Assembly (NCBI RefSeq): GCF_003550015.1 | Contig: NZ_QXEV01000005.1 | Location: 1 to 64,000, forward strand | Reading direction: 5' to 3' | DNA from: Anaeroplasma bactoclasticum | GTDB taxonomy: Bacteria > Bacillota_I > Bacilli_A > Acholeplasmatales > Anaeroplasmataceae | Length of the DNA stretch: 64,000 nt | Part shown: piece after piece, positions 32,892 to 41,334 of the stretch | Position numbering within the stretch: the stretch's first letter is position 1 | How the letters are laid out: each line of letters begins with the position of its first letter | Made by a program: the position numbers and the translations under genes | Notes under the pieces: model-generated | The model's input: the letters and a program-made list of their open reading frames with translations, nothing else | What the model was told of the DNA's origin: nothing | The model's database searches: none

Positions 32892-34391
32892 TTAAACTAA
32901 ACTCTTTAAGAATTGATAAATCTTAACCATTGCAAATGTATCAAGACAACAATACTTTAGTAAAGAACTTCTTAATTTATATGCTGATTCACTATCTAAC
33001 GTTGGTAACATCACGAATGCTTTAGATGCTTCATCACCCTTATGAACATCATCTAGGTTATGATAATCTAAGCTAGGATCATTAGGGAATAATGATGGCA
33101 ATACATCCTTAATTGAAGTTCTAGATATTTCCTTTTGGTAATAATAGCCTTTTTCAAATACCTCTGCTAAATCCTTAAATCTATCTAGCATATTCATTAA
33201 TGGTTCATAATAAGCAGGGAAGTCTCTTGCAAGTTCCTTTATTCTTGATTTTTCAAATGAATCATTATATGCGATTATTGAACCTGTATTACCTAAGTCA
33301 TTAATCATTTGAATAATTAAATCTAATCTTGGTTCATTATAATTAGATGCTAGATATTCTCTATGTTCTAATCTTCCATCCTCATGCATAATATGTAGAC
33401 TATATTGGAATGGAATCTGTTGATATGGTCTTGTACAAATTGTTTTTGGTATAGCATTTTGATATGTTTCAAAATCAAAGAAATATAGAGGATATTTAAA
33501 ACTATTTAAGAAATATCTTAACTCATTATTGTTGATAAATGGAGGTAAATTATCCAATCTAGAATCAATCATTCTTTGATTAAAGGGCTTTAGCTTAATA
33601 CCATTTTTCCTTAAATCTTCAAATGATTTAATACCTTGGTTTAAATAATCATATTTCTTGTTTTCCTTATATAAACCAAGTACACTATTCTTTTCAGGTA
33701 CTTCTTTTACTTTGTAACAATGCTTATTATATGGGCATTCCTTACATGTTTTAGAAGCAAATATAATCTCTGGCTCTTCAGCTTGATTAATGCATCGATT
33801 AATCTTTTCTATATTAGATTCAACATTAGGGAATTCTAATAATATAGCGTTTGTAAGATTTTCAATAATAAACAAATTATTCAAATCATAATGACCATCA
33901 TATACATATTCATTATTTAAATAAACAAGATAGTTACTTGTCACATTAATTCCTAAATTGGTCAATACATAGTATTGATATGCGATATCATCAATATATT
34001 TTCTATCCATTGTCTTTCTTGAGGCTGTTGTATAAGGATTGGTAACGCCCTTTACTTCATATATTGAATATGAGCCATCATCATTCCTCTTTAGAATATC
34101 AACCTTACAGATATTGTTATTATATTTGAATGTAGCTTCACAAATGACTGAGGTATGATTATTGATAGCTAATTGTGTCTTAGATGCTAGTTCATCAATT
34201 GAGCCATCATCAATTAAAGTATAATCTCCAAATATACCACGAGCCATAATACCAGCCTCTATACCACCTTGAACAGTAGCATTCTCAGATAAATCTTCTT
34301 CTAACTTTTCATTTCTTCTATTCTTATCTAACCAACCTCGATTGTTACACTCCATGTAATCAACATACTTTGATTTTGTCATATCAAACAT
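32892..34391 (-). CDS. DUF2779 protein (Cas4-like nuclease plus exonuclease-like domain)
   Basis: The 499-aa protein has an N-terminal Cas4/PD-(D/E)XK-like part (about 45-150, DILKRNDDGSYSIYEVKGVT and a conserved CKECPYNKHC near 225 that may bind an iron-sulphur cluster). The C-terminal DUF2779 part (about 290-499) is RNase H/DnaQ-like, with FDFETYQ (Asp-Glu), IAYNDSFEKSRI and YCCLDTFAMV. It likely trims nucleic acid ends in both directions. It is the last large gene of the 38392-32706 unit. Confidence 0.8.
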   Translation of the reverse strand: MFDMTKSKYVDYMECNNRGWLDKNRRNEKLEEDLSENATVQGGIEAGIMARGIFGDYTLIDDGSIDELASKTQLAINNHTSVICEATFKYNNNICKVDILKRNDDGSYSIYEVKGVTNPYTTASRKTMDRKYIDDIAYQYYVLTNLGINVTSNYLVYLNNEYVYDGHYDLNNLFIIENLTNAILLEFPNVESNIEKINRCINQAEEPEIIFASKTCKECPYNKHCYKVKEVPEKNSVLGLYKENKKYDYLNQGIKSFEDLRKNGIKLKPFNQRMIDSRLDNLPPFINNNELRYFLNSFKYPLYFFDFETYQNAIPKTICTRPYQQIPFQYSLHIMHEDGRLEHREYLASNYNEPRLDLIIQMINDLGNTGSIIAYNDSFEKSRIKELARDFPAYYEPLMNMLDRFKDLAEVFEKGYYYQKEISRTSIKDVLPSLFPNDPSLDYHNLDDVHKGDEASKAFVMLPTLDSESAYKLRSSLLKYCCLDTFAMVKIYQFLKSLV

Positions 34392-34465
34392 TAAAATCGC
34401 CTCATTCCTTTATATAATTATATGATATTTTCATTGATATTAAATTAATTAAGTTTTCCTTTTAA

Positions 34466-34819
34466 TTATTTTGTAACGAACCAAGACTCGATTTTCTCTT
34501 TTAACCAATTACTATCAGTAGCATCATGAATTTTAATGCATATATCTTTTAATCTCTCATAGAAATATTCATACTCATCCTTTGCAAGATTATCCAGTTT
34601 TAATGTGTGCATTGGAAATTCATATGAAGAAGCTGCTTCTTCCATATAAAAATCATCAATCATCTTCTCAAAGGCCTCACAATCAATTTCAAAATCAATT
34701 CCTTCATAATAAAGCACATATTCAGAAAATACCTGTTCAGGGGTAAAAATTCTACCATAATTTCCATAATTATAATTTGAAACCTTTTCAGCAATTTTTG
34801 TTAACTTTTCTTCTATCAT
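34466..34819 (-). CDS. Unrecognised acidic 117-aa protein
   Basis: The start codon overlaps the TGA of the upstream LRR gene (ATGA), so translation is coupled. The protein is acidic and aromatic (YYEGIDFEIDCEAFEKMIDD). There is no recognised domain. It lies between the LRR protein and DUF2779 and is probably a small partner in that operon. Confidence 0.5.
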   Translation of the reverse strand: MIEEKLTKIAEKVSNYNYGNYGRIFTPEQVFSEYVLYYEGIDFEIDCEAFEKMIDDFYMEEAASSYEFPMHTLKLDNLAKDEYEYFYERLKDICIKIHDATDSNWLKEKIESWFVTK

Positions 34820-35448
34820 TTTGTATGTCCTCCTAGTGTTTTCATTATTTTAGTTTTAATTGCTTCTGTTACATTCTTTTTATTTCTAATTTGGTTATAA
34901 TAAACCTTCGCATTAATGAATGGGGTGTTGCCTTGATCATAGTACTCTTCTATTTCATCATTAATACCTAATTTATGAATAACTCTATACTGCTTATAGA
35001 ATATATCTATTGCATCGAATTCTTCTTTTGTACCTTCATAATATATTTCATCTAATGAATCACATCCTTTAAAGCAATCCTTAGGAATATAGGTTATTCT
35101 TTTAGGTATCCATATTCTTTTTAAATTCTTCATATTTAAGAAAGCTTCCTTTGGAAGTCTAGACACATGCTTTGATAATATTAGATCCGTTATATCTAAA
35201 TTATTCTTAAATATATCTGATTTGAAATCATCAATTGGTACAGTAATAGGCCTTGGTAAAGGCTCTTTAGAAACTAGGTAATTATAATTTATATGAGTTT
35301 CTGGCATTTTATAGAATCCATAATTATAATTACCTAGTTTTATTATTTTCTTTGGTATGTACTCCGGATGTATCCACATATATGATAAGGTTAAATCATA
35401 ATTTGTTGGATAATCCATTAAGTCAATTATCTCATTGTATTTATCCAT
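34816..35448 (-). CDS. BspA-type leucine-rich-repeat protein
   Basis: The 210-aa cytosolic protein holds two to three BspA-like repeats (about 85-150): ITDLILSKHVSRLPKEAFLN, KRIWIPKRITYIPKDCFKG, DEIYYEGTKEEFDAI. The flanks are unrecognised. There is no signal peptide. LRR proteins serve as recognition or scaffold units; here it is 11 bp after the FtsH-like protease and may present substrates to it. This is an inference from order. Confidence 0.6.
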   Translation of the reverse strand: MDKYNEIIDLMDYPTNYDLTLSYMWIHPEYIPKKIIKLGNYNYGFYKMPETHINYNYLVSKEPLPRPITVPIDDFKSDIFKNNLDITDLILSKHVSRLPKEAFLNMKNLKRIWIPKRITYIPKDCFKGCDSLDEIYYEGTKEEFDAIDIFYKQYRVIHKLGINDEIEEYYDQGNTPFINAKVYYNQIRNKKNVTEAIKTKIMKTLGGHTK

Positions 35449-35459
35449 AGTTCACCTTC

Positions 35460-37496
35460 TTATAAATACGTCTTTATATCCTCAGCTGTAATGGTCTTCT
35501 TTTCATATAAAATATTGGATAATTTAATTATTTTCGTTTTATTCTTCTTAATAAGCTTTCTAACTCTTTTTTCAGAATCCTTGAGAATCTTTTCAGATAA
35601 TAATTCATTGTGTTGCATCTTTTTATTCGATGGAGTAAATGAATTAGCACTATGGTTTAATACTCTATCAAAGCCTCCATATCCATATGAATTGATAAGG
35701 GAGCAAGCTTTATGACGTGCATTTTCTAAATCTAATCTACAGCCAGTAGAATCATAATCATATAATACTTTACATGCTAAATAACCTGCTAAAGATATAT
35801 CTATATCCGCAATCATCTTTTTAGAATCATCAATACTTTCCTTCTTTGCTATATATCTACAAATTCCTTGAGATCTTGAATTTGATTCTAAGGTTGTTTT
35901 ATAGAATGTGAAGTATTTAGAATTCTTTAGTACTACAATAGTGTGACCAATTTCATGTACTGCGGTCATATAATCTGAGGAATCCCCAAAATCACCATAA
36001 TATAGTGATTTCCTATTTCTAAGTCTATCTATTTCAGCTTCTAAATCAGTTATAGTAAGATGATTACCATATCTTAAAACTGAATCATTAACTAAAGCCT
36101 TTAATTCAGCAGATGTTAAATATGTAGTGATATAAGATAAATAATCATAATTAATGTCAGCTTCTACATTACACTTAGAAAAATAATATTTTAGGATTTC
36201 AATTCTTTCTTTTTCATTTGGTCTTCCAATTTCAATTAGAAAATCTAATCTGCCTCTTCTTGTTAGTGGACCTTCTACATTATCTAATTCATTAGTAGTT
36301 GCTACAATAAATACATTGGAAGATGAATTTAGGGAATCAAACGCTGTTAATAAATCCCTATGATTCTTCTTATATAGGTATTCCAATTCATCCATAAATA
36401 CAATTACTAAACCACTATGCTTTTTAGCCAGCTCAAACTTTTCTAGGATTTCAAGCTCATTATCAATTGATATTATCTTAAAATCTTTAATCTCATTAAT
36501 GAACGCTCTAGCCATTAATGATTTGCCGCAGCCTGAACAACCATAAAATAATATTCCATGGGGCAGGTCTATACCCTTTGCTCCATATTTTTTATAGTCC
36601 TTCCACCACTTAGATATTTTGATTAATTCCTTCTTTAATTCTTCAAAGCCTGCAACATTATCAAATGTAATAGTGTTTTGATTTAAAGCTTCTGTTCCAA
36701 ATATTCTTCTAGTCTTCTCGTCATACTTATAGGATATATAATATTCATCCTCTAAATAGAGATTCATTACCTTATAGGCCTCTTCTTCATATCCATCTCT
36801 TAATTTAATAAATGAATCAATAAAGTCTTTCTTTTCCTCATAATTGAATGGTCTATCTAAGGTTGTTCTATTTGCAATGATAAACCTATAGCCATTATCC
36901 TTTAAATAATGGATTATTTCTATTTCAAAATCATAATCTCTAATTCCATCAATAATGATTAAGCTATCATTAGGGAACTGACTAATCTGTTCTTTTAGCA
37001 ATGAATAATCCTCTTCATACTTTGAGACATAATGATTATACGTATGTCTTTCAAATACATTTCCATTCAACCTATATGTATGAATTTTCAAGAATGCTCT
37101 ACAAAATAGTGCTATTTTCTCTTTACCTTTATAATTAGCAACAAAGTTAATTAAAAAGGCAGTAACTGCGGCAAAATCACCGAATAGATAAATACCTTGC
37201 TTGTTATTTATATATTCCATAAAGCTATCCAATAAATCACTTTTAGCATTAGGATAATGTAGATAATTATTATTACTATCTAATAATCCTAATTCCATTA
37301 ATTCAGTATTAGATAATGGAGTACCATCGACTAGTATAACGAAGTCACTAGGCTTTTTATATAAACACTCATTGGTATAAATGATATATAATAATTCATT
37401 TGTTAAATTCTCATATTCATCTACTGAATCACTAGGACTCTTATAATCCCATGGAGTGTTTTCTTTTCTATTTATCATCAATGTATAGTTTTTCAT
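35460..37496 (-). CDS. Second cytosolic FtsH-like AAA protease
   Basis: The 678-aa protein is a paralogue of the gene at 20198. Its N-terminal part (1-245) keeps the strand GIYLFGDFAAVT and LIIIDGIRDYD but the Walker A Lys is lost, so the first ATPase is probably inactive. The AAA part has GCSGCGKS (about 320), FMDELE and TRRGRLDF. The protease part has HEIGHT (about 514) and Asp in DLENARHKACSL. No membrane helix is present. It is followed by the LRR gene and preceded by a 291-aa gene, and may form one system with them. Confidence 0.8.
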   Translation of the reverse strand: MKNYTLMINRKENTPWDYKSPSDSVDEYENLTNELLYIIYTNECLYKKPSDFVILVDGTPLSNTELMELGLLDSNNNYLHYPNAKSDLLDSFMEYINNKQGIYLFGDFAAVTAFLINFVANYKGKEKIALFCRAFLKIHTYRLNGNVFERHTYNHYVSKYEEDYSLLKEQISQFPNDSLIIIDGIRDYDFEIEIIHYLKDNGYRFIIANRTTLDRPFNYEEKKDFIDSFIKLRDGYEEEAYKVMNLYLEDEYYISYKYDEKTRRIFGTEALNQNTITFDNVAGFEELKKELIKISKWWKDYKKYGAKGIDLPHGILFYGCSGCGKSLMARAFINEIKDFKIISIDNELEILEKFELAKKHSGLVIVFMDELEYLYKKNHRDLLTAFDSLNSSSNVFIVATTNELDNVEGPLTRRGRLDFLIEIGRPNEKERIEILKYYFSKCNVEADINYDYLSYITTYLTSAELKALVNDSVLRYGNHLTITDLEAEIDRLRNRKSLYYGDFGDSSDYMTAVHEIGHTIVVLKNSKYFTFYKTTLESNSRSQGICRYIAKKESIDDSKKMIADIDISLAGYLACKVLYDYDSTGCRLDLENARHKACSLINSYGYGGFDRVLNHSANSFTPSNKKMQHNELLSEKILKDSEKRVRKLIKKNKTKIIKLSNILYEKKTITAEDIKTYL

Positions 37497-37516
37497 ATAA
37501 TCATCCCTTCTTTCAC

Positions 37517-38392
37517 TTATCTTAAATAAATCTTTCCATCACTAATTCGCATAATACATGTATACTTATAAATTCCATCTTTCTTTCTTTTTCTGATTTC
37601 TCTTGCTTCCTTCAAAGATTTTGCTTCATTATAAAGAACATCATTATAGAAGCCATTCTTATAATCTTTGAAATTGGTATATTCGATAAAATCTGGGTAA
37701 TAAGACCAAAATAGTACATACTTTACAGGTGGAAGTTCTAAAAGCACCTTATCTTTAGTAAGTATGGCAAATTGCTTATGAGAATCATTTTTGATAAAAG
37801 ATTTTGCCTCTTTTAGTGTCTTATATCCCCTTACACAAATTCTTGGATCTTTAGACCAATACTTTTGGTAGTCTAAATAGCAACCTCTTAAATAGCTACT
37901 ATCAAGTGCTATTGCAGTATACTTTGTATTCAATTCTTTTTTTTGATGTCTTCTTAAAGATTTTAGTAACCATTTGTAAATGTTTACTAACTCTTCGGTG
38001 TTATTAGAATGCTTCAATTCCTCCTCATTACAATTTGTTATATATTCATAGATTTCTCCAAAATCTATGATATTTGATTTTATCATTTCGTAGATATTTG
38101 TATAAAAGAGTGTCCAATCTGAAACCTCTTTAACCTTGTCTTTGTTGTAACAAATGATTGATCCACTACATACTTCATGAAACAATATATATCTATCAAA
38201 GCTTTGTATATGCTTTATCTCACCATCAAAAGAAAGTGTGTCAATACTTATCAAAGTATCATCTTTACCAGTATCTTCATTATAGGCATATTCCACCCCT
38301 AAAAAATGAATTGGAAAAAGAATCTTAGAGAGAATCTCTTCTATCTTAGAATATTCAATTTTTAATCTAATACTATTTTTAAAGCTTGTCAT
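37517..38392 (-). CDS. Unrecognised 291-aa protein upstream of the FtsH-like gene
   Basis: ATG 38392 with AGGAGGAAC before it is clearly better than the 38422 reading. The protein is mixed alpha-beta with a run FHEVCSGSIICYNKD and a C-terminal IRKRKKDGIYKYTCIMRI. It shows no family signature. It begins 108 bp after the long hairpin RNA at 38500-38600, so its expression may depend on that leader. Confidence 0.5.
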   Translation of the reverse strand: MTSFKNSIRLKIEYSKIEEILSKILFPIHFLGVEYAYNEDTGKDDTLISIDTLSFDGEIKHIQSFDRYILFHEVCSGSIICYNKDKVKEVSDWTLFYTNIYEMIKSNIIDFGEIYEYITNCNEEELKHSNNTEELVNIYKWLLKSLRRHQKKELNTKYTAIALDSSYLRGCYLDYQKYWSKDPRICVRGYKTLKEAKSFIKNDSHKQFAILTKDKVLLELPPVKYVLFWSYYPDFIEYTNFKDYKNGFYNDVLYNEAKSLKEAREIRKRKKDGIYKYTCIMRISDGKIYLR

Positions 38393-38499
38393 TTTTGTTC
38401 CTCCTAGTATATAAAATCTCAATAAAACATTTAGCTTAGCAATCGAATTTAAAATTCAAATATACTTTTGTGTTTTCCTCCCTTGTGTTGATAATTTAT

Positions 38500-38600
38500 A
38501 TTCATTCCCTCAAGGCTATCTATAAGGGCTAAAAATAATTAGAAAGGCATTTGGAGATATATTAAAAACTACCCTTATAGAAACCCCTGAAGGAACGAAT
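38500..38600 (-). promoter_or_regulatory. Long structured leader RNA
   Basis: On the minus strand a 16-bp stem (38600-38585 with 38515-38500) is unbroken if G-U pairs are allowed; on the plus strand the same positions would be A-C mismatches, so the RNA is made from the minus strand. An inner 9-bp stem (CTATAAGGG with CCCTTATAG) caps it. The apical loop is about 45 nt. It precedes the 291-aa gene. No known riboswitch or ribozyme class was recognised. Confidence 0.65.
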
Positions 38601-38652
38601 ACATGATGTATTACCACCTTACATCTTTATAATACTCTTTTACTTTTGAGCT

Positions 38653-38674
38653 TAGGTTGCATTAAACGCAACAT
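38653..38674. repeat. 22-bp palindromic repeat, copy 1
   Basis: It contains GTTGCATTAAACGCAAC, a near-perfect dyad, and is identical over 22 bp to 39449-39470. The two copies flank the aspartic-protease-like gene, and each lies upstream of a minus-strand transcript. Likely an operator for one regulator. Confidence 0.6.
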
Positions 38675-38683
38675 GCACATTTT

Positions 38684-39358
38684 TTACAGAAATCGTCTTG
38701 TAATAGTAAATTCACCTGTTTGGAAATTAAACTGACAATGACCTGGTAATGAAAACTTATATAAAGGCATAATACCATCTGTGAAAAACTCATACGCCTT
38801 TGGAAGTTCACCTACTGAAATACATTCTCTATGTACACCATCATAGAATTCATAGTAATTACCATTTATTTTCCCGATTTCTGGTGAATAATCCTCGTAT
38901 TCTCCATCAGGATCATTTAAGTTTAAATACTTTGACTTGATATACCACATAGTTGAACCACTATCGACTATTAGATTTAGATAACCATAATCGCTTAACA
39001 GCTTAACAAAGAAATGATTAAGCTTATATTCAAGTGGTAAAGTCATTGTTTCGATATCATATGGAAAATCAACTAAATCAAAATAAATCTCTCTTGCTAA
39101 GAAATTTATGCTTAAATTTGTTTCTACCAATATATCGGTTCCAATAACTGCATCAATTTGAACCTCAGGTAAAATATGGTCTAGTGCTTTCTTAAAGGTA
39201 TCCACCAATGGAATTCTTTTCAATAAGTACTCCTTATTCTTTAGTTTTAAAAGTAAATCCTTTCCTAAGCTAAAGGATAATGGAGCCCCTGTGTCAACTA
39301 AGTACTGTCTTCCTTCTATTTCAACTACAACTAATTCATTAATTAATTCAAACTTCAT
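38684..39358 (-). CDS. Two-lobed aspartic-protease-like protein
   Basis: ATG 39358 follows GAGGAGAAAAC; product 224 aa. It has two Asp-Thr/Ser-Gly sites in pepsin-like spacing: YLVDTGAPLSFSL (about 19-31) and NLIVDSGSTMWYI (about 124-136), each between strands as in the two lobes of a pepsin or a fused retropepsin. No signal peptide is seen. The short length and cytosolic location are unusual. It is a lone gene flanked by the 22-bp palindromes. Proteolytic activity is not shown. Confidence 0.6.
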   Translation of the reverse strand: MKFELINELVVVEIEGRQYLVDTGAPLSFSLGKDLLLKLKNKEYLLKRIPLVDTFKKALDHILPEVQIDAVIGTDILVETNLSINFLAREIYFDLVDFPYDIETMTLPLEYKLNHFFVKLLSDYGYLNLIVDSGSTMWYIKSKYLNLNDPDGEYEDYSPEIGKINGNYYEFYDGVHRECISVGELPKAYEFFTDGIMPLYKFSLPGHCQFNFQTGEFTITRRFL

Positions 39359-39448
39359 AATGTTTTCTCCTCGTATAATATGTATTTTTGCATTTAGCAA
39401 ATCCTTCTTACTATTTGCATCTATATGATAATCAAAAAAATGAATGTG

Positions 39449-39470
39449 TAGGTTGCATTAAACGCAACAT
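39449..39470. repeat. 22-bp palindromic repeat, copy 2
   Basis: It is identical to the copy at 38653-38674. It follows directly after the terminator of the 297-aa gene and lies about 90 bp upstream of the aspartic-protease-like start. Confidence 0.6.
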
Positions 39471-39505
39471 AAAAAAAACTTCTTAATTTTTTCAAACTAA
39501 GAAGT
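39471..39505 (-). terminator. Terminator of the 297-aa gene
   Basis: On the minus strand ACTTCTTA and TAAGAAGT form the stem, followed by TTTTTTTT. Confidence 0.8.
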
Positions 39506-39518
39506 CTAATTATATATA

Positions 39519-40412
39519 CTATTGGTTTCCCCTTTTACTAAAAATCAATTGATAATAACCTTTGTAATTTTCATTGTAAGTATCTACGTCCAAATGCTTA
39601 TTCAACGCATCTATTATTGTTGCATCAAACGGCTCTTCTTTGTTTAAAATCAAATATCCTTTTAATAACAATAGTGTGCTACATTTGAAACTATCAATTT
39701 TTAAGAATATGGAAAGAATTATAATATCCTCTCGAGTAAGATTTAAAGAATCAATTCTTCTCTTAAGCGTTGATCTATTGATTTCAGCAAAATCACATAA
39801 GTTCTCTATTGGTTTAACAGCATCGCTAGATTTCTTGTATTCTTCATACAAATCTATAAATGCTTTCCCATCAATTGCATTTCTAACTTGCTCTTCTGTA
39901 AAGCTTTGTACCTTAAAAGAACCAATTAAATCTCTAATTTTAGTAAAAGCTTCAGAATAATCCTTATTTAAGATGTCTATTATTTTCTTAATACCATTAT
40001 ATATTCCAGTTACTGGCTCTTTCTTAAAGGACTTATATGTATATTGGTTTTCCTCAGAATCATAAATTAATAGTGCGGGATACTCTATTCTACTAATAGA
40101 AAAAGCATTAGCAATTCTATGCATTAAGCAAAAGCTTTCTTCTGATGTGTCAAGACAGTCACTTTGAGCTAATAAGTGATTTTTACCTTTCGTTTTTCCC
40201 CAAGAATCAACAAAATACTTATCATATATTGTAAATATATTAATAGAATCAGAAATATTATTAATTTCCCTACCGTAATCTTTTAGCATAAGTATAGCAT
40301 CAGGATCACCATTTTCATAAAAGAAGATCATAGAGAATCTTGAATTAGGATTCTTTATAGAATCTATAATATTTTGTTTAGTTAAATTTGTATAGCATGA
40401 CATAATAAACAT
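39519..40412 (-). CDS. Thioredoxin-fold-like N-terminus with HTH-like C-terminus (297 aa)
   Basis: ATG 40412 with AGAGGAGG eight bases upstream is chosen over 40490. Residues 20-125 have thioredoxin-like order (RFSMIFFYENGDPDAILML, then RIEYPALLIYDSEEN with a cis-Pro-like site), but the CxxC pair is missing. The C-terminal 100 residues are helical (NRSTLKRRIDSLNLTREDII), like the HTH of the 248-aa protein at 46481. Tentative; a sensor-regulator is possible. Confidence 0.45.
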   Translation of the reverse strand: MFIMSCYTNLTKQNIIDSIKNPNSRFSMIFFYENGDPDAILMLKDYGREINNISDSINIFTIYDKYFVDSWGKTKGKNHLLAQSDCLDTSEESFCLMHRIANAFSISRIEYPALLIYDSEENQYTYKSFKKEPVTGIYNGIKKIIDILNKDYSEAFTKIRDLIGSFKVQSFTEEQVRNAIDGKAFIDLYEEYKKSSDAVKPIENLCDFAEINRSTLKRRIDSLNLTREDIIILSIFLKIDSFKCSTLLLLKGYLILNKEEPFDATIIDALNKHLDVDTYNENYKGYYQLIFSKRGNQ

Positions 40413-40493
40413 ATAAATACCTCCTCTTGTATATATATTATATAAAAAATACATTTCATATAGCAAGGGTTCTAGGATAATCGCCCACAAGGT

Positions 40494-40529
40494 AAAAAAA
40501 GAGCACCAAATTTCTATGTTCTGGTACTC
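40494..40529 (-). terminator. Terminator of the GP88-like gene
   Basis: On the minus strand GAGTACCA pairs with TGGTGCTC (one G-U) and is followed by TTTTTTT. Confidence 0.75.
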
Positions 40530-40543
40530 TTCAAATATATACT

Positions 40544-41326
40544 TTATCTTAAATTTGTTACTATTTCACCTTTTGGTTTATTATAACATTTCAAACATTT
40601 AGCACAATCAATACTCTTGCAATCATTTAGGACATTACTAGAAACATCTTTGCTGGTTGCAATATATTTTGGCATATGATACCTTTCAATTATTTCCATA
40701 TCTTCTTTTTTTGTATCATCCATAATACTAGCCATAAAATGGATATTAGTATCATCTAATGTATACTGCGAATCCTTCGCAATTTTTTCTTTCATTACAT
40801 TATCTAGGATTTTATATGATTTTGTATATGCCATAAAGTAATACTTTGGATGTGTTTTCTTCACTTCAGTTGCGATTTCAATCCACTTATTTAAATATTC
40901 TTCATCATAAAAATCACCACAGGCATGAATTCGAATATACAAATCCTTTCCATTAGGTTTTTTATTATTTATCTCCTTGACCATATTGTCAACAAAATCA
41001 TTTTGCAATGATCTAAAGAAATTAATTTTATGATGTACCTCAATAGGAGAATCTTTACCTTTTTCTTTATGCATTTTTACAACATCCTTTTGGTAGCAAT
41101 GCTCCAAGCAAATAGTGGTTCTACCAGGACATGTAATAACTCTAGGCAAATCAAAAACCCAAAATATAACATTTTCAGCTTCACCAAGAAATCTATTACT
41201 TGGTCTAAGATTGTTAGGCTTTACTTTTGCAATTTCTTGAACAATATCAATAGGTAAATTTTCGAATTCTTCTTTCTTATTATACTTACATAGTCTTTCA
41301 GACAACCACATAGACAATTCACTCAT
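40544..41326 (-). CDS. GP88-like phage-type protein
   Basis: ATG 41326 (AGG seven bases upstream) begins 9 bp after the stop of the helicase gene; the longer reading would overlap that gene by 58 bp. The 260-aa protein has ITCPGRTTICLEHCYQ (about 67-82) with three Cys and a C-terminal CKSIDCAKCLKCY cluster, the pattern of the mycobacteriophage gene product 88 family. These may bind metal or an iron-sulphur centre; function is unknown. It is likely co-transcribed with the helicase. Confidence 0.6.
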   Translation of the reverse strand: MSELSMWLSERLCKYNKKEEFENLPIDIVQEIAKVKPNNLRPSNRFLGEAENVIFWVFDLPRVITCPGRTTICLEHCYQKDVVKMHKEKGKDSPIEVHHKINFFRSLQNDFVDNMVKEINNKKPNGKDLYIRIHACGDFYDEEYLNKWIEIATEVKKTHPKYYFMAYTKSYKILDNVMKEKIAKDSQYTLDDTNIHFMASIMDDTKKEDMEIIERYHMPKYIATSKDVSSNVLNDCKSIDCAKCLKCYNKPKGEIVTNLR

Positions 41327-41334
41327 ATTAATGC

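Noticed and set aside
20198-37496. Housekeeping FtsH
   Set aside because: Both copies lack membrane helices, have an extra N-terminal ATPase and lie among conflict genes.
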